Shown piece after piece: positions 1-6,081 of a DNA stretch of 7,272 bases. Source of the stretch: Methanobacteriota archaeon (GTDB taxonomy: Archaea > Thermoplasmatota > Poseidoniia > Poseidoniales > Poseidoniaceae). How positions within the stretch are numbered: position 1 is the first letter of the stretch; each line of letters starts with the position of its first letter. The notes below the pieces were generated by a model. That model was given only the letters and a program-made list of their open reading frames with translations, searched no databases and was not told the origin of the DNA. A program made the translations under genes and the position numbers. The stretch lies in contig NZLM01000074.1 of the NCBI GenBank assembly GCA_002694245.1, positions 2,033 through 9,304 of the forward strand, written 5' to 3'.

Positions 1-665
1 AATTTGACAATTTCTCCACCACCTCCTGCGGTTCTTTCGCTGATTGCAAGAATTTTTTCCTCGGACATCAATTGCGTAATTGGAATACCACCAACCGTTG
101 TGTACCTAGGTAATGGTACCATTGTATCTCCGTGACCACCAAGTACCATGGGAGAGACATCCTCTTCTGCACAGTTAAGTTCGAGAGCGATGAAGTGAGC
201 CATCCTAGCACTGTCAAGAACACCTGCCTGACCGATAACACGACTTGTCGGAAAACCAGTGACCTTTTGCATATGGTATGTCATCAAATCAAGTGGGTTT
301 GTCACCATGATTATTGTTGAATTAGGAGCATGCTCTTTGATACCTGCTCCAACTTGGGAAACAATTTCAGCATTTTTTCCGATTAGATCTTCTCTTGTCA
401 TTCCAGGCTTTCTAGGAAAACCGCTAGTAACTACAATGACATCCGCACCTGAAATGTCCTCATAACTTGCAGTGCCCGTAATGGTTCCATCATAATTTAA
501 TACGTTGCTATTTTGGCTCATGTCTAGTGCTTTTCCCTTAGCAAATCCTTCGAAAATATCCAACAAAACGATATCTGCTACCTTCATTTGTGCTAAAACA
601 AAAGCGCATGTTGCTCCTACATTACCAGCTCCAATTACTGCGATTTTTCTGCGCCCTGATGCCAA
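1..665 (-). CDS. mdh: Malate dehydrogenase, LDH-like type (3' end cut by window edge)
   Basis: This gene encodes an NAD-dependent malate dehydrogenase of the lactate/malate dehydrogenase superfamily, which interconverts malate and oxaloacetate in the cytoplasm. The 221 visible residues include the Rossmann loop GAGNVG (residues 12-17) and an acidic residue, D36, after the second beta strand, which favours NAD over NADP. The substrate loop GFPRKPGMTR (82-91) has arginine at 85, where lactate dehydrogenases carry glutamine. The catalytic set is D151, R154 and H178 (in GGHGDTMVP). About 90 C-terminal residues lie beyond the window, judging from a family length near 310. The start is TTG at 665. 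An in-frame TGA lies ten codons upstream with no ATG or GTG between, and a GGGGG ribosome-binding site sits 7 nt before the TTG. The gene is divergent from the transhydrogenase operon. The malate rather than lactate assignment is firm from the RKPGM loop. Confidence 0.95.
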   Translation of the reverse strand, partial: MASGRRKIAVIGAGNVGATCAFVLAQMKVADIVLLDIFEGFAKGKALDMSQNSNVLNYDGTITGTASYEDISGADVIVVTSGFPRKPGMTREDLIGKNAEIVSQVGAGIKEHAPNSTIIMVTNPLDLMTYHMQKVTGFPTSRVIGQAGVLDSARMAHFIALELNCAEEDVSPMVLGGHGDTMVPLPRYTTVGGIPITQLMSEEKILAISERTAGGGGEIVK

Positions 666-824
666 GTCAAATCCCCCAACATGTATCTCTAGTCAGAAGC
701 AATCCATAAGGATAGGCGGTGTTTTTGCAAATAACAAACTCTAGAGGCTTGACCGTTTCGTTCAATAACCGAATACTGGTGGGGGCAAACATCGAGTGCC
801 ACATAGGCAATTCGGGGTGAATTC
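666..824. promoter_or_regulatory. Divergent mdh / pnt intergenic region, probable back-to-back promoters
   Basis: This 159-bp gap separates two divergently transcribed redox genes, so it should hold both promoters. For the plus strand, AT-rich patches at 722-738 (TTTTTGCAAATAACAAA) and around 761-768 (TTCAATAA) are candidate TATA elements. For the minus strand, the stretch opposite roughly 700-712 (TATCCTTATGG) is a candidate. None matches a strong archaeal TATA/BRE consensus well enough to name a transcription start. A GGGGTGA Shine-Dalgarno sequence for pntA occupies 814-820. Open reading frames cross this region on both strands, but they continue into mdh or pntA in the wrong frame and are not supported as genes. 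Confidence 0.4.
672..677 (-). promoter_or_regulatory. Shine-Dalgarno site that fixes the TTG start of mdh
   Basis: On the minus strand the run GGGGGA ends 6 nt before the TTG at 665. The frame is closed by TGA shortly upstream and has no other usable start codon, so this site supports the non-ATG start. Confidence 0.7.
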
Positions 825-1988
825 ATGAAAATTGGAGTACCAACGGAGCCAGAAGGCGAAACAAGAGTTGCGATTGTGCCAACGAGTATGAAAAAACTGC
901 TCAAAGCTGGTTTTGAAGTCGTAGTTGAAAATGGTGCTGGAGTCGCAGCAAACTACTCTGACAAAGAGTACACCGAGTCAGGAGCAACAATAGCGGATCG
1001 TGGGGTTGTAATGGAATGTGATATTATCATCTCGATTAGGTTACCAGACATTTCTGAATTGTCTAAAGGACAGATTGTTGCCTGTGTTTCAGATCCATTT
1101 CGCCACCCTGACAGAATAAAAGCTTGCATCGATGGAGGCATAACTCTAATGAGTATGGATATGATTCCTAGAAGACTTTCTCGTGCACAATCTATGGATG
1201 TAAATTCAAGTCAGGACAATCTCGCAGGTTACAAGGCTGTTCTACTTGGAGCCTCTCAGGTTCCAAGAGGCATTCCAATGATGACTACGTCTGCTGGTAC
1301 GGTAAGACCTGCAAAAGTGGTCATAATGGGCTCAGGTGTAGCAGGACTACAAGCGATTGCTACCGCTAAGAGAATAGGAGCAATTGTATTCGCATCAGAT
1401 GTTAGAAAGTCGGCAGCAGAGCAGATTGAATCTGTAGGTGGTAGATTCATCGAAGTCGAAGGAATGGACGACTTCGAAGACGAAGCAGGCTATGCAAAGC
1501 CGTTAACTCCAGAGTTTATCCAAAAAGTAAACGATACTGTGTGTGAAGTTGCCAGTGATGCAGATATTATTGTAACAACCGCACGTATTTTTGGCAGACC
1601 AGCACCAATAACAGTACCTGCTACAGCAGTTCAGAATTTTAAGTCTGGAGCAGTCGTTGTCGACATGAACGCTGACGTGGGAGGAAATTGTGAATTAACC
1701 AAGCAAGGGGAAATATTCACCACCGAAAATGGAGTGATTATTGTTGGTACTTCTAACCTACCAGGAACACTTGCTAACACTGCATCAATGCTTTATTCAA
1801 ACAACCTTACAACTTTCATTACTAGTTTGGTCGACAAAGAAAATGGTTTCCAAATTTCAGAAGATGATGATATTCTGGTTGGAGCGCCGGAAGGTAATGA
1901 TTTCCATGTGCCAGGAATGGGTGGAGTATTAATCTGTAAAGACGGTGAGATACATCCAAAACAGACAAGACTAGGGGGTGTACTTTGA
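825..1988 (+). CDS. pntAA: NAD(P)+ transhydrogenase alpha subunit part 1 (NAD(H)-binding domain I)
   Basis: This is the soluble NAD(H)-binding domain I of the proton-translocating transhydrogenase, which transfers hydride between NADH and NADP+ on the cytoplasmic face. The 387 residues open with the family signature KIGVPTEPEGETRVAI. The hallmark segment RLSRAQSMD...SSQDNLAGYKAV gives R117, Q122, D125 and S128, which line up with the nucleotide-site residues R127, Q132, D135 and S138 of the Rhodospirillum rubrum protein (from memory). The Rossmann loop is GSGVAG (169-174), and D192 in ASDVRKSAAEQIES binds the NAD ribose. The C-terminal region carries about 14 extra residues (around GNDFHVPGMGG) relative to the form I recall, before the usual KDGEIHP end. 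No membrane segments are present, so this is the split alpha subunit of three-gene systems, unlike E. coli PntA. A GGGGTGA site precedes the ATG. The stop overlaps the next start (TGATG). Confidence 0.96.
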   Translation: MKIGVPTEPEGETRVAIVPTSMKKLLKAGFEVVVENGAGVAANYSDKEYTESGATIADRGVVMECDIIISIRLPDISELSKGQIVACVSDPFRHPDRIKACIDGGITLMSMDMIPRRLSRAQSMDVNSSQDNLAGYKAVLLGASQVPRGIPMMTTSAGTVRPAKVVIMGSGVAGLQAIATAKRIGAIVFASDVRKSAAEQIESVGGRFIEVEGMDDFEDEAGYAKPLTPEFIQKVNDTVCEVASDADIIVTTARIFGRPAPITVPATAVQNFKSGAVVVDMNADVGGNCELTKQGEIFTTENGVIIVGTSNLPGTLANTASMLYSNNLTTFITSLVDKENGFQISEDDDILVGAPEGNDFHVPGMGGVLICKDGEIHPKQTRLGGVL

Positions 1989-2296
1989 TGAGTATTGAAT
2001 TACTAATTGGTTCGATTACGTTGTTTGTTTTGTCTATTTTCCTTGGTGTCGAATTGATCACTAAGGTACCAGCAATGCTACACACACCACTGATGAGTGG
2101 AGCAAACGCAATTTCTGGAATTAGCGTGGTTGGAGCGTTACTTGGAGCAAACGTAGCTTATGAGGGTGGAGAAACTGTAGTGTCAGGAATACTAGCATTT
2201 GTCGCATTGGTACTTGCAATGATTAACGTCGTTGGTGGATTTGCTGTAACAAATAGAATGCTAAACATGATTGCTGGAAAGAAGAGAGGTGCTTGA
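1988..2296 (+). CDS. pntAB: NAD(P)+ transhydrogenase alpha subunit part 2 (membrane)
   Basis: This 102-residue membrane subunit contributes the alpha part of domain II, the proton channel. It has three hydrophobic segments, at about 4-22, 40-56 and 63-84, and ends in a basic tail (KKRGA). The family core KVPAMLHTPLMSGANAISG (26-44) is clear. In the Thermus thermophilus protein the position after NFI/NAI is His42, a proposed proton-relay residue. Here it is S43, as in E. coli, and the only histidine is H32 in LHTPLMSG. I chose ATG at 1988, which overlaps the pntAA stop by one base and has AGGGGGTG 7 nt upstream. A TTG one codon earlier (1985) is possible but worse spaced. The gene is translationally coupled to pntAA, and pntB follows after a 1-bp gap. 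Confidence 0.93.
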   Translation: MSIELLIGSITLFVLSIFLGVELITKVPAMLHTPLMSGANAISGISVVGALLGANVAYEGGETVVSGILAFVALVLAMINVVGGFAVTNRMLNMIAGKKRGA

Positions 2297-2297
2297 A

Positions 2298-3719
2298 ATG
2301 TCAGAGGACTGGATATCGCTTGGATACTTATTTTCTGCCGTTTTATTCATTTTTGGTTTGAAAAAATTAGGACACCCGAGAACCGCACCAAAAGGAAACC
2401 AATATGGAATGATGGGTATGGCTGTTGCTGTACTTACGACAATTATTGATATGAATTACATGCCAGATGGCATAGTTGGCTGGACTCTAATCGGTGGAGG
2501 AATCTTGATTGGATCTGTAATAGGATACACAATGGCAGTTAGGGTCGAAATGACTGGTATGCCAGAAATGGTTGCATTGTTCAACGGTTTTGGTGGAGCA
2601 GCTTCTGCTCTTGTAGCACTGTCTGAGACTTGGAAATGGATTGAGACAAGTGCGCCTAGTGAGGGCCTTGCTACTACTGTTGCAGTAGTTGCTGCAGGCC
2701 TATCAGCACTGGTGGGTTGGATGACGCTCACTGGATCAATACTAGCCATGTACAAACTAAAGGGAGGAATCGAAGTATTTGGAAAGTGGATTAGAACACC
2801 AACATGGGGTCCTCCATGGCTGAATCCTGTGAAAGGAATTCTGATTATCACAGTACTAGTACTAATTTACCTCTCAATCGAGGAGCCAACCAATACAGAT
2901 TACATTTGGGCAATAATTGGAATTTCAAGCGTTCTTGGTATCATCCTCGTACTACCTATCGGGGGCGCTGACATGCCTGTAGTTGTGAGTTTGTTGAACT
3001 CCCTATCAGGTATTGCTGCCGCTTTTACAGGCTTCATCATCAATAACAGTGTTCTAATTGTTGCGGGAAGCCTGGTTGGAGCCTCTGGGCTAATTCTAAC
3101 TGTAATTATGTGCAAAGCAATGAATCGTCAACTTGCAGATGTGCTTTTCAAATCATTTGGAGGTGGAGACAAACAGGAACTGACACGAACAAAGGTTGGA
3201 AGCGATGCTGATGAAGTTGCTATGATGGCTGATGGAGCGCAGAAGATCATCATTGTTCCTGGATATGGAATGGCAGTCAGTCAGTGCCAACACCAAGTCA
3301 AAGAATTTGCAGATTTAGTTGCTGAGAAATTCGATACAGAGGTAAAATACGCAATACATCCAGTAGCAGGAAGAATGCCTGGACACATGAATGTTTTACT
3401 TGCTGAAGCAAATGTTCCGTATGAACAACTAATTGAGATGGATGAAATTAATCCTGAATTCCCTGAATGCGACATGGCGATTGTTATCGGTGCAAATGAC
3501 ACCTGTAACCCAGCAGCAAGAACAGGTGAAGGCCCGCTTGCAGGGATGCCAATAATTGATGTTGATCAAGCACGAACTGTAGTGATAATCAAGAGATCAC
3601 TCTCAGTAGGTTATGCTGGTGTAGATAACGATCTTTTCTATGAAGACAAGACAATGATGTTGTTCGGTGATGGTAAAGCAATGATGACCGATTTGAACAA
3701 CGCAATCAAAGACCTGTGA
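2298..3719 (+). CDS. pntB: NAD(P)+ transhydrogenase beta subunit
   Basis: This 473-residue subunit supplies most of the membrane channel (domain II, about residues 5-280, eight or nine hydrophobic segments) and the NADP(H)-binding domain III (about 315-473). Channel signatures include RVEMTGMPEMVALFNGFGG (around 82-100) and GGADMPVVVSLLNSLSG (223-239), in which D225 and N234 match E. coli D213 and N222. N96 occupies the place of E. coli beta-His91, so this proton-relay histidine is absent. Domain III shows GYGMAVSQ (322-329), HPVAGRMPGHMNVLLAEA, GANDTCNPAA (398-407), the KR pair (432-433) and GYAG (438-441), all typical of NADP binding. ATG at 2298 is preceded by GAGGTG at 6 nt. An in-frame TTG nine codons upstream lies inside pntAB and is unlikely. 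This is the last gene of the pnt operon; an 82-bp gap with a hairpin follows. Confidence 0.96.
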   Translation: MSEDWISLGYLFSAVLFIFGLKKLGHPRTAPKGNQYGMMGMAVAVLTTIIDMNYMPDGIVGWTLIGGGILIGSVIGYTMAVRVEMTGMPEMVALFNGFGGAASALVALSETWKWIETSAPSEGLATTVAVVAAGLSALVGWMTLTGSILAMYKLKGGIEVFGKWIRTPTWGPPWLNPVKGILIITVLVLIYLSIEEPTNTDYIWAIIGISSVLGIILVLPIGGADMPVVVSLLNSLSGIAAAFTGFIINNSVLIVAGSLVGASGLILTVIMCKAMNRQLADVLFKSFGGGDKQELTRTKVGSDADEVAMMADGAQKIIIVPGYGMAVSQCQHQVKEFADLVAEKFDTEVKYAIHPVAGRMPGHMNVLLAEANVPYEQLIEMDEINPEFPECDMAIVIGANDTCNPAARTGEGPLAGMPIIDVDQARTVVIIKRSLSVGYAGVDNDLFYEDKTMMLFGDGKAMMTDLNNAIKDL

Positions 3720-3737
3720 ACACAGAATTTGCTTCTT

Positions 3738-3755
3738 CCGCCCCTTTAGGGGCGG
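3738..3755 (+). repeat. Perfect 7-bp GC-rich inverted repeat (hairpin) after pntB
   Basis: CCGCCCC (3738-3744) pairs perfectly with GGGGCGG (3749-3755) around a TTTA loop. It lies 18 nt after the pntB stop and one base before a strong Shine-Dalgarno sequence (3757-3765). No T tract follows, so it does not look like a standard intrinsic terminator. It could be an mRNA-processing or stabilising hairpin, or could modulate access to the adjacent ribosome-binding site. Confidence 0.6.
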
Positions 3756-3756
3756 C

Positions 3757-3765
3757 AGGAGGTGA
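3757..3765 (+). promoter_or_regulatory. Near-ideal Shine-Dalgarno sequence AGGAGGTGA
   Basis: Nine bases match the expected complement of the 16S rRNA 3' end. The nearest start is the ATG at 3768, 5 nt after the GGAGG core, which opens a 34-codon ORF. It is 36 nt from the ATG of the secreted protein at 3802, too far to serve that start directly. That start has its own weaker AGGTGG at 3787-3792. Confidence 0.65.
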
Positions 3766-3767
3766 CA

Positions 3768-3872
3768 ATGTTCAATAGGGAACCACAGGTGGCATCAATC
3801 GATGTCCCGAAGGTTCTCCGTGCTTTTGGTTGCAACACTAGCATTAATGCTTGCTGCCCCAGTACTTGGTAA
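3768..3872 (+). CDS. Possible 34-residue leader peptide overlapping the next gene
   Basis: An ATG with the best ribosome-binding site in the window opens this short frame, which starts MFNREPQVASIDVPKV and ends in a cysteine-containing tail (INACCPSTW) at a TAA. It overlaps the first 71 bases of the secreted-protein gene in another frame. No family is recognisable. It may be a translated leader that couples ribosomes to the ATG at 3802. It may also be the remains of an alternative N-terminus separated by a frameshift, or it may be fortuitous. The peptide has no signal peptide or membrane segment. The case for translation rests on the Shine-Dalgarno site alone. Confidence 0.35.
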   Translation: MFNREPQVASIDVPKVLRAFGCNTSINACCPSTW

Positions 3873-4749
3873 CTCACAGGGACCCCCATGGTTACACAAT
3901 GACCGAATTGTTGTAGAGGAAGGATGTTCGTGCCACGGAGCGGGTGGAGCACCATCATCTGAAGTGATTTTGTCAATATCTGGTGTACCTCGTGTTTATG
4001 AAACCGGTCAAACCTATGACATGGTCATTAGCCTCGCTCATCAATCATATGTTTCTGGTGGATACATGATATGGGATTACGAAGCTGGCAACTTCACTCC
4101 TGGAGAGGGTAGTAAGTATGTCCCTGATTCAGGTGGTGCGCTATCACACAACGATATTGGAAATGACTGGGAAATTCAATGGACAGCACCAGCAGAAGAT
4201 ACTGGTGATGCACACTTTTCACTAGCAGGAAACATTGTCGATCTAAGTGGTGCACCCGATGCTGGTGACCATTGGACCTTACTTACTTTCACAGTCAACG
4301 CACCTGACACCGCTACAGCTGACGCAGACGTGAGTTTGAGAACTATAAGCGTCGGAGATTATGAATCGCTATTTGGGCAAAAATCTCCTGAAGAAATCGA
4401 AGCTGAAAAGCAAGCAGAAATTGCTGATGAATACTTCGTTCAAGGAAATCTTTACTTCTGGACTACATTATCTATCCTAATAGTGGCTGCTGTGATTCAA
4501 GGAGAGTTTTATGAAAGGAGATTTGGAGGTGGTCCACCTCACCTTGACATGCGTTTAGCCTTGCCACAAGGGATACGAAGAGGCGTTCTAACTCTAGGTA
4601 TGGCAATCGCATTTGGATGGGCTGTAGATACTGCCCTACCATGGGGATACACACTGGTAATTTTGATGTGTTTGCTATGGGGAGTTTTCGGTGTTTACCG
4701 AACTGTTGTACAAGCTCGAGCAGTAGAAAACCCTTCTGACATGGTATGA
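3802..4749 (+). CDS. Secreted, membrane-anchored Reeler-like (choice-of-anchor V type) protein with CSCH motif
   Basis: The 315-residue protein begins with a signal peptide (SRRFSVLLVATLALMLAAPVLG, two halves: basic 2-4, hydrophobic 7-22), so the middle part should be extracytoplasmic. Residues about 37-167 resemble the Reeler-like domain of bacterial choice-of-anchor V proteins: a cysteine/histidine motif near the N-terminus (C42-S43-C44-H45-G46), then VILSISGVPRVYETGQTYDM, and later HFSLAGN and GDHWTLLTFTV. The motif resembles a haem c site CXXCH but is one residue short, so haem attachment is doubtful; metal binding or a disulfide is an alternative. An acidic, lysine-containing linker (196-210) leads to three hydrophobic segments at about 217-233, 261-279 and 282-300. 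The RR pair in the signal peptide is compatible with Tat export but lacks the usual following F-L. The gene overlaps tatC by 4 nt (ATGA), so the two are translationally coupled. Its substrate and role are unknown. Confidence 0.75.
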   Translation: MSRRFSVLLVATLALMLAAPVLGNSQGPPWLHNDRIVVEEGCSCHGAGGAPSSEVILSISGVPRVYETGQTYDMVISLAHQSYVSGGYMIWDYEAGNFTPGEGSKYVPDSGGALSHNDIGNDWEIQWTAPAEDTGDAHFSLAGNIVDLSGAPDAGDHWTLLTFTVNAPDTATADADVSLRTISVGDYESLFGQKSPEEIEAEKQAEIADEYFVQGNLYFWTTLSILIVAAVIQGEFYERRFGGGPPHLDMRLALPQGIRRGVLTLGMAIAFGWAVDTALPWGYTLVILMCLLWGVFGVYRTVVQARAVENPSDMV

Positions 4750-6050
4750 TAGAAATGAATGATCTGCAACTGTCCTCAGATGACAGGAGTAGTGTTCAAT
4801 CGCACCTTGATGAATTATCGAGAAAAATCACATCTGTTGTAATCTTAGTAATCATTCTCAGCATAATTTGGTCCTTCTCAATCGACCAAATACTGAACTA
4901 TGTATTGAATAAACTAGACCCTTGTGAGACTTCTTGCATAAACATTTTTTCTCCAGACGAATGGGCGGGTACAAGGTGGCTTAGTGCTGCACTAATTGGG
5001 TTATTTACTGCAGCGCCTTACGCCATGGTTCAAGCATATTCCTTCGCAAAACCAGGTCTCTTACCCAGCGAGCGTAGAGGTTTTGTGTTATGGATGGCAA
5101 TTATGTGGACCCTATCGTTCATAGCATTGGTTGTGAGCGTTACAGAATTCCTACCATGGCTTTACACATACGGCCATTCATTCAATGAGGGCACAGGTCT
5201 TACCGGCAAGTATGATGCAGCTCAAATGCTAAGAATATCAATCTCCATAGCGTGGACTATTATTCTAGTTCTCGCTGCTATTACAGTCATAACTATTGCA
5301 GGATTGTCAAAACTTCTCTGGTCTGGTAATTCTAACTGGTGGAGACTTCGCGTTCATGGTGTAATGTTAATGTTGATTTGGCTGGCAAACCCTTCAAACC
5401 TTCCTGGATTAATGTTCACGCTTACAATAACAGCTTCAGGGCTTGTAGAAATTTTTGGATGGAGAATTTTTAGGGCAAAAATGCCCCTCGCATACGGATT
5501 GCAAGAGTTGTATGACAAAGATGGTGGAATTCACCGCGTACTGTATGCCGACTGCCGCTGCTGTGGAGTAAGCCCGAGAATTACTCCTTTGAACGGCATG
5601 GGATTGATAGAATTTGATTCTGTTTGTCGAGATGACGCACAACAGAATAAGCTCTTGGATTCAGTAAAGAGATTTGGAGCGACTAAGGTGGTTTTTTCTG
5701 GATGTTCGATAACATCCATGGAACCATCTTTCATTGACAGCCTGAGATTCTTAGGGTGTAAAACTGAAAGTTTGGGATTATCATATCTTAGTACCATCCG
5801 AACAGATAAGTCAAATGTTGACTGTGATTTGGCAATGGCTTCCATTCAGTCTCCTTGGAGTGAAGAAAGTGCAAACAATCGTTGCGTAAGTCGGATTATT
5901 GAATCAAACCTCGAAACCATCTACTATGGAGGAAAAATACCATTTGGCCTTAATTTAGCCCCAAAGGAAGCGTGGATTAGGAATCCTCCAGACTCCCTGC
6001 TAACTAAAATCGATGAAATCGGCGTAAAGACGGAACAGATTAGCAATTGA
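4746..6050 (+). CDS. tatC: TatC-family translocase with C-terminal cysteine-rich, HdrA-N-like domain
   Basis: The N-terminal ~245 residues are a TatC homologue, the membrane receptor of the twin-arginine export pathway. It has the N-terminal signature SHLDELSRKI (19-28; E23 matches E. coli E15), six hydrophobic segments (about 29-48, 77-99, 112-135, 164-186, 203-214, 219-242), and FAKPGLLPSERRGF (100-113) with E109 matching E. coli E103. The fourth segment lacks the usual glutamate; A177 occupies the place of E. coli E170. TatC usually ends near here at about 250 residues, but this protein runs to 434. The tail (about 262-434) has cysteines at 270, 272, 273, 294, 320, 338, 360 and 380. The spacing C294-x25-C320, followed by E326-P327 and F329, then an IR pair, resembles the HdrA N-terminal Fe-S domain. 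TatC topology puts this tail in the cytoplasm. ATG at 4746 overlaps the previous gene; ATG at 4755 is an alternative. No tatA is visible in the window. The TatC call is strong; the tail call is tentative. Confidence 0.85.
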   Translation: MIEMNDLQLSSDDRSSVQSHLDELSRKITSVVILVIILSIIWSFSIDQILNYVLNKLDPCETSCINIFSPDEWAGTRWLSAALIGLFTAAPYAMVQAYSFAKPGLLPSERRGFVLWMAIMWTLSFIALVVSVTEFLPWLYTYGHSFNEGTGLTGKYDAAQMLRISISIAWTIILVLAAITVITIAGLSKLLWSGNSNWWRLRVHGVMLMLIWLANPSNLPGLMFTLTITASGLVEIFGWRIFRAKMPLAYGLQELYDKDGGIHRVLYADCRCCGVSPRITPLNGMGLIEFDSVCRDDAQQNKLLDSVKRFGATKVVFSGCSITSMEPSFIDSLRFLGCKTESLGLSYLSTIRTDKSNVDCDLAMASIQSPWSEESANNRCVSRIIESNLETIYYGGKIPFGLNLAPKEAWIRNPPDSLLTKIDEIGVKTEQISN

Positions 6051-6081
6051 TTGATACCAAATAAAATGTGGAGAACTCCCT

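Noticed and set aside
757..773. Imperfect inverted repeat TTCGTT...AACCGAA in the mdh-pnt gap as an operator
   Set aside because: Only a few base pairs with a bulge; too weak to distinguish from chance without comparative data.
689..904. A 71-codon minus-strand frame crossing the mdh-pnt intergenic region
   Set aside because: It overlaps the start of pntAA antisense, resembles no family, and would block the divergent promoter arrangement; best explained as a shadow of pntAA.
2456..2851. A 131-codon minus-strand frame inside pntB
   Set aside because: It is fully antisense to well-conserved pntB coding sequence, is proline/isoleucine/threonine-rich as expected of an antisense shadow of a membrane protein, and has no recognisable motif.
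3738..3762. Intrinsic terminator for the pnt operon
   Set aside because: The hairpin is strong but is followed by purine-rich Shine-Dalgarno sequence, with no T tract, so I annotate it only as an inverted repeat.
3746..3976. A 76-codon minus-strand frame over the gap after pntB
   Set aside because: It lies antisense to the signal peptide and CSCH region of the secreted protein and has no family resemblance.
3768..4749. A single longer secreted protein starting at 3768 through a sequencing frameshift
   Set aside because: The frame at 3802 already begins with a complete signal peptide and its own ribosome-binding site, so a frameshift is not needed; kept only as an alternative under the leader-ORF finding.
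5531..5845. A 104-codon minus-strand frame opposite the tatC tail
   Set aside because: The plus strand is continuous with the TatC frame and shows ordered cysteine motifs; the antisense product resembles nothing known to me.
6070..6079. Palindrome GGAGAACTCC before the M6 peptidase gene
   Set aside because: It is short, its loop would be very small, and half of it is simply the ribosome-binding site.
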